Assembly (NCBI GenBank): GCA_028687935.1
Contig: JAQTZE010000006.1
Location: 124,001-188,000, forward strand
Origin: Sulfurimonas sp.
GTDB lineage: Bacteria > Campylobacterota > Campylobacteria > Campylobacterales > Sulfurimonadaceae
DNA length: 64,000 nt
Direction of reading: 5' to 3'
Part shown: piece after piece, positions 55,153 through 64,000 of the stretch
Numbering within the stretch: position 1 is the first letter of the stretch
Layout of the letters: every line of letters starts with the position of its first letter
The notes under the pieces: generated by a model
Told to the model about the DNA's origin: nothing
Databases searched by the model: none
What the model saw: the letters and a program-made list of their open reading frames with translations, nothing else
Program-made: the position numbers and the translations under genes

Positions 55153-56478
55153 CTAGTTCACACCGATTTGGAAATATTCAAAGCCATTTGCATGCATCTT
55201 CTCTTTTTTGAATTGGTTTCTTCCATCAAAAAAGACTGCGTTTGTAAGAAGTTTTTTCATCTCATCAAAGTCAGGACTTCTAAACTCTTGCCATTCTGTG
55301 ACAAGGATAAGTGCGTCTGCACCTTTAAGCGCTTCGTATTTGCTCTCTACATAAGAAACGCGATCATTGCCTTTAAGGTAATGCGTTTGCGCTTCATGGA
55401 TCGCTTTTGGATCGTATGCTACGACTTTTGCACCTCTACGTGTGAGCTCGTTGATGATAGTAATAGAGCTCGCCTCTCGCATATCATCCGTCTCAGGTTT
55501 GAAGCTAAGTCCCCACACAGCAAAAGTTTTACCATCAAGATTTTCACCAAATCTTGCAATAACTTTATTGCTCATCACATATTTCTGGTCATAATTTACT
55601 GCTTCTACAGCATCGAGGATTCTTGGGTTATAGCCAAAATCTTTTGCTGTTTTTGCAAGTGCTTGCACGTCTTTTGGAAAACAGCTTCCACCGTATCCGC
55701 AACCTGGATAGATAAAGCTGTAGCCAATACGGCTGTCACTTCCGATGCCGTTGCGAACTCTGTTAATATCTGCACCGACGCGCTCACAAATCTGGCTCAT
55801 CTCATTCATAAAAGAGATTTTTGTCGCAAGCATTGCGTTTGCAGCGTACTTTGTCATCTCAGCAGATTTAATATCCATTGCGATAAATCTGTCATGGTGT
55901 TTCATAAAAGGAGCATATAACTCTCTCATAATATCCATAGCTTTTTCACTCTCAGCTCCGATAACGACGCGATCAGGATGCAAAAAGTCTTGAATAGCCG
56001 CACCCTCTTTTAAAAACTCTGGATTGGAGACAACATCAAATTCTATACTCTCGCCGCGTTTGTCAAGTTCTGCTTGAATCGCCGCTTTGACTTTATCAGC
56101 CGTACCTACAGGAACCGTAGATTTATCTACAATGACCATATACTTTTTCATGCTCTGGCCTATCGTCTTTGCAACTGCCAAAACATACTGCAAATCCGCA
56201 CTTCCATCTTCACCCATCGGTGTTCCAACCGCTATAAACGCAATAGCAGAATTACCCAAAGCTTCACTTGCGTTTGTAGTAAAACTAAGTGTCCCTTTTT
56301 TATAGTTTTCCAGTGTCATATCTTCAAGACCTGGCTCATAAATAGGGATGATGCCTTGTTTGAGTTTTTCTATTTTATTTGTATCAATATCCACACAAGT
56401 CACGCTATTTCCCATTTGAGCGAAACAAACGCCGCTGACTAAACCTACATAACCTGTGCCTATAACTGATATTTTCAT
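55153..56478 (-). CDS. ugd: UDP-glucose 6-dehydrogenase
   Basis: ATG 56478 is preferred over 56484 because AGGA is better spaced from it. The ~441-residue enzyme oxidises UDP-glucose to UDP-glucuronate, a precursor for acidic glycans. It has the N-terminal NAD loop [20 protein letters not shown]-type segment near residue 85, [10 protein letters not shown], and catalytic Cys in [10 protein letters not shown] near residue 265. It precedes the ligase gene by 5 bases and may share its transcript. Confidence 0.95.
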   Translation of the reverse strand: MKISVIGTGYVGLVSGVCFAQMGNSVTCVDIDTNKIEKLKQGIIPIYEPGLEDMTLENYKKGTLSFTTNASEALGNSAIAFIAVGTPMGEDGSADLQYVLAVAKTIGQSMKKYMVIVDKSTVPVGTADKVKAAIQAELDKRGESIEFDVVSNPEFLKEGAAIQDFLHPDRVVIGAESEKAMDIMRELYAPFMKHHDRFIAMDIKSAEMTKYAANAMLATKISFMNEMSQICERVGADINRVRNGIGSDSRIGYSFIYPGCGYGGSCFPKDVQALAKTAKDFGYNPRILDAVEAVNYDQKYVMSNKVIARFGENLDGKTFAVWGLSFKPETDDMREASSITIINELTRRGAKVVAYDPKAIHEAQTHYLKGNDRVSYVESKYEALKGADALILVTEWQEFRSPDFDEMKKLLTNAVFFDGRNQFKKEKMHANGFEYFQIGVN

Positions 56479-56557
56479 ATACATTCCTAAAATTAATTAA
56501 TCAAGGATTTTACCTTAAAAAGGATATAATTGCCCTTATATTTACTCAAGGCTTATT

Positions 56558-58465
56558 TTGTCATTTAAAAATCGATATACACAGGTCATTTGGGCCACAC
56601 TGCTTAGTTTTGGACTTTTTTTAGCACTTCGCATCTTCTTTTATCTCTCTTACACTGAGTACTTTTCCTCACTCAGCGGCTACGAAGCCCTGCTCTCTTT
56701 TTTGATGGGATTTCGCGTCGATACTGCCATCATTTTTACTCTCACTTCCCTTTTATGGCTGGCACTTCTTTTACCGCTGCGTTTTACTTACTTTAAATCT
56801 TACCGCATCGTTTTAGGAACACTTTGGGGAGTTCTCATTGCCTCCGTGCTCTTTTTCAACATTGGCGATGTTCTCTATTTTGGCTTTGTAAACCGTCATC
56901 TCAGCGATGAACTTGCTCTCATCGGCAATGATGTCGGTATCCTCTTTAGTATGGCGATAGACTACTATTTTTACCAGAGCATACTCTCGAGTATTTTATT
57001 TCTTTTAGTCGTTGCGCTCTTTTATAAACTCTTCTCAGCCAAGATAGAGGACACCCGCCTCTACCACAAAGAGTGGCTCTTTATCCCGCTTATCATTGCC
57101 CTTGCGTTTTTAGGGATACGAGGCAAAACAGAGGGGATATCTTTTGGAGTCTCAGACGCTTTTGCAGTCAACAAACTCGCTTCAGGCAATCTCGCTCTCA
57201 ACGGCTTTTTCTGCTATTACAGAGGCGGTAACCGCCAAAATACAAACCATGCAGGCATAGAACTCGATACTGCGATAAAAAATGTCAAAAACGCAACAGC
57301 TTCAGACAAAACGCTCTATCCAAAGAGTGAATATCCGCTGATGCGAAGCTACACAAACGCAGAGAAAAAGCCCTACAATGTCGTCATTATCATGATAGAG
57401 AGTTTCAGCGCCGAGTATCTTGACGCACTAGCAGGCAATCATCTTGGCATCACTCCGACACTTGACGCTCTTGCAAATTCTGGTCTGCTTTTTACAAACT
57501 TTTATGCCAACGGACAGCGTTCTCAAGAGGGTATCACATCACTTTTTACAGGTATTACCCAGCCTGTGGGATTTGAAAATTATGGAGAAGGTTTAGAGCT
57601 TTACAACCTCAGCTTTTTGGGAAAAATGGCACAAGCAAATGGCTACCATACTTTGGCGATGCAAAGCTCAGATCGTGGCTCTTTTCGTGTAGATAAGCTT
57701 GCTTCTCTCGCGGGATTTAGCGACTACTACGGAGCAGAAGATATGCCAAGAAGCGGTGATGAAGTCGGCACTCCAAACTACGGCGCTTGGGATGGAGATA
57801 TGCTCCGATTTTTGTCCTCAAAGCTTCACACTATCAAAGAGCCTTTTATCTCCTTTGCGTTTAGCGCATCAACGCATGCACCCTACTATTCCCCAGGAAA
57901 AGAGTGGGAAAAATATCCTCATAGCACAGAGAGTGAATATGGTTTTTTGAACACGATGAACTATATGGACAGCCAAATAGCTGCGTTTATGGATCAAGCC
58001 AAAAAAGAGCCTTGGTTTGAGAACACCATTTTTATCTTCACAGCCGATCATACAAATCACGCCGAAGTCGCTTCTGCTTCTGAAGTACAAAAGAAAAAAA
58101 TCGAACTCGCTTCCTATCATATTCCGCTTATCATCTATGCGCCAAAAATCTATCAGGCGAAGAGAGTTGATACAGTTGGTTCTCATGTAGATATCTTAGC
58201 GACACTTACAGATATTTTGGGCTGGGAAGAGCCTTTTACAAGTATCAGCTCTTCACTCTTTGACACAAGTGTCACGCAGAGATTTGCCTTTGTCAAACAC
58301 GGTGGCGAAGTAGCACTCACGAACGGCAAAGCAAGTGTACACTACAACTTCAACGCATTTATGGATGGAGATGACAATAGCTCAAAAGAGCTCCAAGAGT
58401 TGCTTCTAAGCATCGATACAGCGCAGGCAAAACTGCTCAAAGAGACAAAATGGATGCAACAATGA
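56558..58465 (+). CDS. LTA-synthase-like sulfatase-fold transferase
   Basis: This 635-residue protein starts with TTG 56558 (weak AAGG site) and has five N-terminal membrane helices. The periplasmic domain keeps E281 (IMIESFSAEY), probable nucleophile S322 in ANGQRSQEGITS (LtaS has Thr here) and D497-H498 (TADHTNH). The fold family moves phosphoglycerol or phosphoethanolamine onto sugars. It begins a four-gene plus-strand operon with a glycosidase-like protein, a PAP2 phosphatase and a near-twin at 60389, all with overlapping or abutting ends. The set probably modifies the LPS or another surface glycan. Confidence 0.83.
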   Translation: MSFKNRYTQVIWATLLSFGLFLALRIFFYLSYTEYFSSLSGYEALLSFLMGFRVDTAIIFTLTSLLWLALLLPLRFTYFKSYRIVLGTLWGVLIASVLFFNIGDVLYFGFVNRHLSDELALIGNDVGILFSMAIDYYFYQSILSSILFLLVVALFYKLFSAKIEDTRLYHKEWLFIPLIIALAFLGIRGKTEGISFGVSDAFAVNKLASGNLALNGFFCYYRGGNRQNTNHAGIELDTAIKNVKNATASDKTLYPKSEYPLMRSYTNAEKKPYNVVIIMIESFSAEYLDALAGNHLGITPTLDALANSGLLFTNFYANGQRSQEGITSLFTGITQPVGFENYGEGLELYNLSFLGKMAQANGYHTLAMQSSDRGSFRVDKLASLAGFSDYYGAEDMPRSGDEVGTPNYGAWDGDMLRFLSSKLHTIKEPFISFAFSASTHAPYYSPGKEWEKYPHSTESEYGFLNTMNYMDSQIAAFMDQAKKEPWFENTIFIFTADHTNHAEVASASEVQKKKIELASYHIPLIIYAPKIYQAKRVDTVGSHVDILATLTDILGWEEPFTSISSSLFDTSVTQRFAFVKHGGEVALTNGKASVHYNFNAFMDGDDNSSKELQELLLSIDTAQAKLLKETKWMQQ

Positions 58466-59721
58466 AAGAACCTTTTTCGTGGGATAATTTCTCAGACCAA
58501 CCTTACCAGCTGAAGGATAAAGAGTACAAGCGCATTATGCGCAAACGCGAGCTTTTCTCACTTATCAAGACTGTTGGCATCGCGCTTGTTATGTTGCCTG
58601 TCACTTTGGTTATGATGCCTTTTGTTCGTCGAAAAACAATCGAATCCTCTACTTTTTTTAGTATGGGAGTGGATTTTGAACGTGAAACGCAGCATACTAT
58701 CGAACTCCTTGATGAACTTGGAGTGGAGAGAATACTACTGCGTTTGAAGCTTTGGGAGATGGAGAAACTTCCTGCGCTCAAAGCGTTTATTTTAGCAAAT
58801 CCGCAAAGAAAAATCATCCTCAAAATCATGCAAGATAGAGAGCATGTGGAAGATTTAGAGCTCACAAAAAAAGATATGCAGAGTATTTTTACCTCTTTAG
58901 AAAACCTTGTAGATATTTATGAAATAGGCACGACTATTAATAGAGCAAAATGGGGCTTTTTCAGCGTAGATGAGTATCTACGTTTTTATAAAGTAGCCTA
59001 TGACCTCCAACAAAGCGAGTTTAAAAACATAAAACTTATCGGCAGCGGTGTGATAGATTTTGAGTACCACTTCACTGCACATACACTTTTTAACTTCTTA
59101 AAATACCGCTTTGATGGGACTTCGGCGCTTCTTTATGTAGACAGACGCGGTGCACCTGAAAACTTACAGATAGGCTTTGATCTCTCTGACAAGATAGCGT
59201 GGCTGAGCACTATGGTCTGGCTCTCTCCAAAATCCGCGCACGCTCTACATATCACCGAGGCAAATTGGCCTTTGAGCAACACAAAACCTTACGCACCAAC
59301 GAGTGAACATGAGTGTGTCAGCGAAGAGTTGTATGCAGATTATATGCTCAGATATCATCTTTTTGCTTTTGCTTCACAACAGGTCAATACACTCTCATGG
59401 CATCAGCTCATAGCCTCAGGATATGGTCTCATCGACAACCGTGAGGGCAGCATCAAACGCAAGGCATTTGAGAGCTATAAGTTTATGATACAAAACCTCA
59501 AAAATGCGCAGTTTTTACGTCTGGATATTGTCCGCGAATACTATATTTTTCAGTGCCTCGTAGATGAAAAACTGCTCCAGATTCACTGGTCGCTCAAACC
59601 TACAACACTCCAAAACGAGGAGTTTTTCACCGTTTATTCTCTTGATGGAGTTTTAATCGAAGATAAAACCCTCACTATAGGCTCTTCACCTTTATATATC
59701 CACATAAAAGATGCAGTATAA
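58462..59721 (+). CDS. Glycoside-hydrolase-like TIM-barrel protein with one membrane helix
   Basis: ATG 58462 overlaps the stop of the transferase gene (ATGA). The 419-residue protein has one membrane helix at about residues 35-55 (IALVMLPVTLVMMPF). A (beta/alpha)8-like region follows, with VDIYEIGTTINRAKWG and LHITEANWPL. The latter resembles the beta-7 Glu of clan GH-A glycosidases such as GH5/GH39. A C-terminal beta-rich part ends it. I know no firm family; a periplasmic-side sugar hydrolase or glycan-binding protein is likely, working with the flanking transferases. Function is inferred. Confidence 0.65.
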   Translation: MKEPFSWDNFSDQPYQLKDKEYKRIMRKRELFSLIKTVGIALVMLPVTLVMMPFVRRKTIESSTFFSMGVDFERETQHTIELLDELGVERILLRLKLWEMEKLPALKAFILANPQRKIILKIMQDREHVEDLELTKKDMQSIFTSLENLVDIYEIGTTINRAKWGFFSVDEYLRFYKVAYDLQQSEFKNIKLIGSGVIDFEYHFTAHTLFNFLKYRFDGTSALLYVDRRGAPENLQIGFDLSDKIAWLSTMVWLSPKSAHALHITEANWPLSNTKPYAPTSEHECVSEELYADYMLRYHLFAFASQQVNTLSWHQLIASGYGLIDNREGSIKRKAFESYKFMIQNLKNAQFLRLDIVREYYIFQCLVDEKLLQIHWSLKPTTLQNEEFFTVYSLDGVLIEDKTLTIGSSPLYIHIKDAV

Positions 59722-59727
59722 TTGCCA

Positions 59728-60396
59728 ATGAATAAAAAAATATTACAGATACCTCTCTTCGTTTGGCTGCTCTTTACTGGAGTTTCTCTTACTTTTACTC
59801 TCTTCCCGCAAATTGACTTGTATGTCGCATCTTTTTTCTTTGATGGCACAAGTTTTCCTATGAATGGCACGCTGTTTGAAGAGTTTTTTTACTACTCGGT
59901 CAAGCCTGTACTTATCTTTTTCATAGGAGGAACTCTCCTTCTTTTCCTCTACAACTATTTTGGCAAAAAAAATCTTCTTGGGATAAACGCAAGAGTTCTT
60001 TTGTATCTTATTTTAGTTTTGGGGCTCGCACCTGGACTTCTTGTCGATAGTGTGTTTAAAGAGAACTGGGAACGCGCACGTCCTTCACAAGTCGCAGAGT
60101 TTGGAGGCGATAAAAAGTTCACTCCAGCATTTATTATCTCAGATCAAAAAGGCTACTCTTTTATCTCAGGACATGCTGCAGGCGCTTTTTCACTCCTTGG
60201 TTTTGCACTCTTGGCTAAACGCAGACGAGAGCTTTGGATAACAGCAGTGATGAGTTACGGGGTTTTGGTCAGTTTTGCCAGAGTCTCTGCGGGCGGGCAC
60301 TTTTTGAGTGATGTTGTCACCTCATTTTTTATCGTCACCATCTTTACCTTTATCTTCTACTCAATCCTTATAAAAGAAAAAAATACCAATGTTTAA
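59728..60396 (+). CDS. PAP2-superfamily phosphatase (membrane)
   Basis: ATG 59728 gives a 222-residue protein with about six membrane helices. The three acid-phosphatase motifs are KENWERARP, SFISGHAAGAFSL (with catalytic H) and SFARVSAGGHFLSDV. Such enzymes remove phosphate from lipid phosphates. In this operon it may recycle the lipid left after phosphoglycerol/phosphoethanolamine transfer, or dephosphorylate lipid A, as LpxE/LpxF-like proteins do. Its 3' end overlaps the next transferase by 8 bases. Confidence 0.83.
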   Translation: MNKKILQIPLFVWLLFTGVSLTFTLFPQIDLYVASFFFDGTSFPMNGTLFEEFFYYSVKPVLIFFIGGTLLLFLYNYFGKKNLLGINARVLLYLILVLGLAPGLLVDSVFKENWERARPSQVAEFGGDKKFTPAFIISDQKGYSFISGHAAGAFSLLGFALLAKRRRELWITAVMSYGVLVSFARVSAGGHFLSDVVTSFFIVTIFTFIFYSILIKEKNTNV

Positions 60397-62302
60397 AAAT
60401 CAACTCACGCAAATATTCTCACTACTCCTCTTTAGTTTTATCGTTATGATGGGCATCCGCCTCTCACTTTTGAACTTCTATCCTGATGATTTTATGGACC
60501 TCACGCAAGCTGAACTCTATGCTTCACTACTAATGGGCGTACGTGTGGATATGATTACGCTCTTTACTTTCTCAGCAATTTTCATCCTGCTCCTACTTTT
60601 TGTCAAAAAAACAAAAACGCGCGTTTATATCGGACTTGCTTGGGCACTCATTTTAAACACTATCTTTATCCTCAGCTTCAGCGATGTGCTCTACTACGAC
60701 TATATCCACAGACACATCTCAAACGAGATCTTCAACCTTGGCGAAGATTGGGATATCATCATCGGTATGGCTTTAGGTTCTATGCTTTTGTATACGCTTG
60801 GGGCAATGCTCCTCAGTGCTGCGTTTATCTATGGCGTTTACAAAATATTTGCCCATGATTTGCAAGATTTCATCTCAGGGAAAAAGCTTTTTATCACTGC
60901 GTTTATCGCAGTTTTAGTGCTTTTTCTGGGCATCCGCAACAACCTCGGAGGCAAAAGTTTTGGTAGCAGTGATGCTTACGCTGTCAACAAAGTAAGCTCT
61001 GGCAATCTCGCCCTTAATGGCTTTTTTACCATTTACAGAACAGCCAAACAATCAAACAAACACACTCTGATGAAGCTTGATAAAGCGGTTGCGATGACAC
61101 AAGAGGCAATGCTCTCAAAAAATGCACCTTTTATCGACACAGAGTATCCGCTTCTGCGTCAATATACGCAAAAAGAAAAACCGAAATACAATGTCGTCAT
61201 CGTCTTATTGGAATCTTTTGGCGCGGAACATCTCGATGGTTTCACCCACTACAAAGAGCTCGGTGTCACCCCATACTTTAAAAAACTCTCCAATGAAGGT
61301 CTAAAGTTTACAAACTTTTACTCCAACGGTTACCGCTCTATTTTTGGAATCACTTCTATCTTTACGGGACTTACCATCCCTTATGGCTTTCAATATCTCG
61401 GTAAAGGTTTGGAACTCTCAAAACTGAGCTATCTCGGCCAAGTCGCCAAAGAAAATGGCTACAGCACCCTCGCAATGCAAGCAGGAAACAGACGCTCCTA
61501 CAGAGTTGATGCGGTGAGTGCTTTGGGTGGTTTTGATGATTATTATGGTGCAGAAGATATGCCAAATATAGAGAATACAGATGCGGGTCGCGCACCGCTC
61601 ACGGGAACCTATGATTTTAATATGCTTGACTTTTATCATAACAAACTAAACGCAATGAAAGAGCCTTTTATGGGCTTTGCGTTTACAGATTCTACCCATT
61701 CAGACTTTCATCTCCCAAGTGCAAAATATGAGCGTTATCCCCATGATCTCAAAAACTATAACGGCTCACTCAATGCCTATATCTACGCAGACAGCGCTAT
61801 CGAGCGTTTTATGGAGAGTGTGAAAAATGAGCCGTGGTTTGAGAGAACTATCTTTATTTTCACCTCCGATCATGGAAGCGGTGATGCCCTCAACCCGATT
61901 GCAAGAGAATACCGTCCTGATGATACAGCACTCTCTTCTATAGAGCATTTCAGGATTCCGCTGATCATCTATGCGCCAAAAATATTCAAGCCTGAAGTCA
62001 TAGAGACGCTTGGTTCTCACAACGATATCTTCCCCACTATCGTGGATATGCTCGGTCTCAAAGCAAATATCAGTACTATGGGAAGCTCTTTGTTTGATGC
62101 AGATGTCAGTAAAAGATTTGCCTACTTTTTTGCTGGAAACCTCATCGGACTGATCACAGATGATGGCTATATCAAATACAACTTTAAAAATATCGTAGAG
62201 AGTTCGATGGACGCAAATAAAACGCAGGAGCTCAAAGAGCTTCTATTTGCAATCGATACTGCTGAAGCAGGTTTGCTACAGAAAAATAGGTGGACGAAGT
62301 GA
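60389..62302 (+). CDS. LTA-synthase-like sulfatase-fold transferase, second operon copy
   Basis: This 637-residue protein is a close relative of the one at 56558, with five N-terminal helices. Conserved residues are E275 (VLLESFGAEH), probable nucleophile S317 in SNGYRSIFGITS, and D494-H495 (TSDHGSG). It begins inside the end of the PAP2 gene. Segments such as KVSSGNLALNGFF and DAVSALGGFDDYYGAEDMP are shared with the first copy, suggesting local duplication with one gene pair inserted between. Role as a surface phospho-transferase is inferred. Confidence 0.83.
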   Translation: MFKNQLTQIFSLLLFSFIVMMGIRLSLLNFYPDDFMDLTQAELYASLLMGVRVDMITLFTFSAIFILLLLFVKKTKTRVYIGLAWALILNTIFILSFSDVLYYDYIHRHISNEIFNLGEDWDIIIGMALGSMLLYTLGAMLLSAAFIYGVYKIFAHDLQDFISGKKLFITAFIAVLVLFLGIRNNLGGKSFGSSDAYAVNKVSSGNLALNGFFTIYRTAKQSNKHTLMKLDKAVAMTQEAMLSKNAPFIDTEYPLLRQYTQKEKPKYNVVIVLLESFGAEHLDGFTHYKELGVTPYFKKLSNEGLKFTNFYSNGYRSIFGITSIFTGLTIPYGFQYLGKGLELSKLSYLGQVAKENGYSTLAMQAGNRRSYRVDAVSALGGFDDYYGAEDMPNIENTDAGRAPLTGTYDFNMLDFYHNKLNAMKEPFMGFAFTDSTHSDFHLPSAKYERYPHDLKNYNGSLNAYIYADSAIERFMESVKNEPWFERTIFIFTSDHGSGDALNPIAREYRPDDTALSSIEHFRIPLIIYAPKIFKPEVIETLGSHNDIFPTIVDMLGLKANISTMGSSLFDADVSKRFAYFFAGNLIGLITDDGYIKYNFKNIVESSMDANKTQELKELLFAIDTAEAGLLQKNRWTK

Positions 62303-63273
62303 GGATATTAATCATTCTTCCGAACTGGCTTGGTGATGCGATCATGGCGACTCCTGCGATAGAGCTTTTATGCCAAGAGTATCCAAACGCAAGACTCACA
62401 TTTGTAGGAAGCTATGCAAGTATCGAAGCACTCAAACATCATCCTAGATGTGAGAGAGCGATTGTAGATGAGACAAAAAAAGCTTCTTCTCGTTTACTAG
62501 CGACCTATAAACTTGCACGTGAACTCGGCACTTTTCATCTTGCTATAAGTTTTCGAAACCAACTGCACGCTTCACTTTTACTGCGTTTTACAAATACTGT
62601 CGTCTGCATTGCGAAACGTTCATGGCACTCAATATTTTTGCTCTCACATACTCCAAAAATTTCGACAACGCAACATCTCGCCCTGCAGTATGCAGAGCTT
62701 GCCATGAGCGACACACATACATGGAATGGACAAACGCCACCTTTAGCACTCTATATCCAAACAAAACAGTTCCAAAAACCTACGCTTGGAATAAACGCAG
62801 GGGCAACCTATGGAAGTGCGAAACGCTGGTATCCTGAGAGATTTGCCCAAGTAGCGGCTGCGTTTAGTGAGAAGTTTGATATTCTCATCTTTGGTGGTCC
62901 CGGTGAAGTTGCTATGGCAAAAGAGATAGAAGATTCTCTGCTGCGTTTAGATGTCACAAACTACATGAATATAGCGGGGAAAACAAATATCCAAGAGCTG
63001 TGTGCAAATATCGGAGGATGTTCGTTATTTATCACTAATGACAGCGGACCTATGCATGTTGCAGCAGCCTATCAAGTACCAACTGTGGCTATTTTTGGAC
63101 CGACAAAATATACCGAGACGTCACAGTGGATGAATAAAAAAAGTAAGATTGTTAGACACGAGATGAAGTGTAGCCCATGTATGAAACGCGAGTGTCCGCT
63201 TGGACATCACGAGTGCATGACGACTATTACAGTTGCAGAGGTTATCGCAGCTGTCAAAGAACTCGGATTTTAA
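62299..63273 (+). CDS. waaF: ADP-heptose:LPS heptosyltransferase II-like (GT9)
   Basis: GTG 62299 is preferred: it overlaps the upstream stop (GTGA) and gives a standard family start, RILIILPNWLGDAIMATPAI. The 324-residue GT-B enzyme has NAGATYGSAKRWYPERFA in the donor half, FITNDSGPMHVAAAYQVPTVAIFGPT, and a C-terminal CSPCMKRECPLGHHECM segment that is typical of RfaF. It adds heptose II to the inner core. A minus-strand hldE-type gene (activated-heptose synthesis) lies 600 bases away, supporting the assignment. Confidence 0.9.
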   Translation: MRILIILPNWLGDAIMATPAIELLCQEYPNARLTFVGSYASIEALKHHPRCERAIVDETKKASSRLLATYKLARELGTFHLAISFRNQLHASLLLRFTNTVVCIAKRSWHSIFLLSHTPKISTTQHLALQYAELAMSDTHTWNGQTPPLALYIQTKQFQKPTLGINAGATYGSAKRWYPERFAQVAAAFSEKFDILIFGGPGEVAMAKEIEDSLLRLDVTNYMNIAGKTNIQELCANIGGCSLFITNDSGPMHVAAAYQVPTVAIFGPTKYTETSQWMNKKSKIVRHEMKCSPCMKRECPLGHHECMTTITVAEVIAAVKELGF

Positions 63274-63863
63274 AATCCGAATTTAAAGCCTACGAATACT
63301 GATTTGTTATAATTGAAATTATACGTATCATAGTTCGTATCGATCGATCTGTATCCAAGAGTGATACAACCGTTTTGGATCACTTCAAGATCAAAGTGCG
63401 CACGGTATTCCATATAGTTTTCCGCATCTTCAAAAGATAAAACAGTTGGAGCATGATAAATAGTTCCACCTATATACATCGGGATATAGTCTGATGCAGG
63501 GATTTTATATCGTGCTTCGATTCCAAGAGGAGCAGACATAAAGCTCTTATCGTTCAACTCAGTCTTATTGAGTTTGATACCCAAACCAATCGTCAAACCG
63601 CTACGTGCAATCTCTTTTTGCATAAGAAAGTTCACTTCACCATAACTTTTTACTTTTGCATTATCATTTTCACTGTGTTTCGCATCTACATCTAAAAACT
63701 TCAGCCCTAAAAAAACTGTATTAGGCGTGACACTGTGTATCATCTGCCCCATATCAAGCTTACCGCTGAGTTCTAAATCACTGTCGTTTACATTTATTTC
63801 TGCATAATTTAATGCAAAAGCTGAAACACCACAAAGTGTCAGCATAGATATTTTTTTTAACAT
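63270..63863 (-). CDS. YfaZ-like outer-membrane beta-barrel protein
   Basis: This 197-residue protein has a signal peptide (ISMLTLCGVSAFA, cut before LNYAEI). It is made of alternating amphipathic strands (GLTIGLGIKL, PMYIGGTIYH, HFDLEVIQNGCITLGYR) and ends in the C-terminal aromatic residue of an outer-membrane barrel (VGFKFGF). YfaZ-type proteins are of unknown function. Its ATG overlaps the end of the hldE-type gene by 7 bases on the same strand. Confidence 0.72.
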   Translation of the reverse strand: MLKKISMLTLCGVSAFALNYAEINVNDSDLELSGKLDMGQMIHSVTPNTVFLGLKFLDVDAKHSENDNAKVKSYGEVNFLMQKEIARSGLTIGLGIKLNKTELNDKSFMSAPLGIEARYKIPASDYIPMYIGGTIYHAPTVLSFEDAENYMEYRAHFDLEVIQNGCITLGYRSIDTNYDTYNFNYNKSVFVGFKFGF

Positions 63864-64000
63864 GAACTTCCTTGTATTTTTTGGATTGTTTTTGTCGTAC
63901 TTTTACCATCTACAAAGTCAACAAGCTTCAACTCTCCAGCAAATTCCGTTCCGACAACCTCTTTTCCTTCATAATCTCCGCCTTTTACAAGAGTATCTGG
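63857..64000 (-). CDS. hldE: hldE/rfaE2-type heptose-1-phosphate adenylyltransferase, C-terminal end
   Basis: Reading leftward from the window edge, the frame encodes P-D-T-L-V-K-G-G-D-Y-E-G-K, then LVDFVDGKSTT and a final K-I-Q-G-S-S-C before TAA at 63857-63859. The PD-x-LVKGGDY and (F/Y)V-x-G-x-STT elements are typical of the nucleotidyltransferase half of HldE/RfaE, which makes ADP-heptose. The start and most of the gene lie outside the window, so fusion to the kinase half (HldE) or a separate HldC cannot be decided. Confidence 0.85.
   Translation of the reverse strand, partial: PDTLVKGGDYEGKEVVGTEFAGELKLVDFVDGKSTTKTIQKIQGSSC

Noticed and set aside
55105-55920. 271-codon open frame on the plus strand opposite ugd
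   Set aside because: It lies antisense to a clear ugd gene, is rich in Cys/Phe/Ile/His with no domain, and has no plausible ribosome site; it is a shadow.

Overview
The window is low-GC bacterial chromosome, densely coding, and looks like a sulfur-oxidising Campylobacterota (Sulfurimonas-like; the genus is an inference). Supporting signs are the gene order gyrA-flgP-flgQ-flgR-asd known from Campylobacter jejuni, a sulfide:quinone-oxidoreductase-like gene, an MsrB-MsrA fusion, several c-di-GMP proteins and a large lipopolysaccharide (LPS) core region.

Layout. 1-2182: end of a restriction-modification locus (C-terminal part of a type IIG-like methylase/nuclease plus a PD-(D/E)XK nuclease), followed by a 370-base gap with repeat debris. 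2553-10333: acetyltransferase, DUF2156 protein, periplasmic thioredoxin-like protein, aminopeptidase N, a frame-broken SQR-like flavoprotein with an intact 55-residue small gene behind it, and a catalytically dead peptide-deformylase-like membrane protein. 10343-16872: hybrid histidine kinase, response regulator, YaiI-type protein, GGDEF-EAL protein and secreted MsrBA. 17001-21087: tRNA-Lys, tRNA-Glu, TonB-like protein and the ammonium module amt-glnK-amt. 21334-29501: gyrA, the flagellar genes flgP/flgQ/flgR, asd, a UPF0114 membrane protein, hemE and a radical SAM protein. 29559-42063: tRNA-Asn, GNAT-amidohydrolase fusion, pseudouridine synthase, cupin, RhlE helicase, PAS-GGDEF-EAL protein, DUF2062 protein, lgt, an Fe-S CCG protein, hemN and an MsbA-like exporter. 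42079-64000: surface-glycan region with three sulfatase-fold transferases, glycosyltransferases of families 2, 4 and 9, an O-antigen-ligase-like protein, PIG-L deacetylase, Kdo-kinase-like protein, UDP-glucose dehydrogenase, PAP2 phosphatase, two heptosyltransferases and the end of an hldE-type gene; a periplasmic ATP-dependent DNA ligase (Lig E type) sits among them.

The strongest unexplained signal is at the word level. The octamer AAACGCAR (heptamer core AAACGCA / TGCGTTT) occurs about 157 times by my hand count, about once per 400 bases, almost equally on both strands and in all three coding frames. About eight heptamers would be expected from base composition. It is absent from the restriction locus (1-2251) and from about 20.9-25.0 kb. 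Density, strand balance and the nearby Lig E gene make a DNA-uptake sequence for natural transformation the leading hypothesis; I know of no established uptake word in Campylobacterota. A recombination hotspot (Chi-like) is the main alternative.
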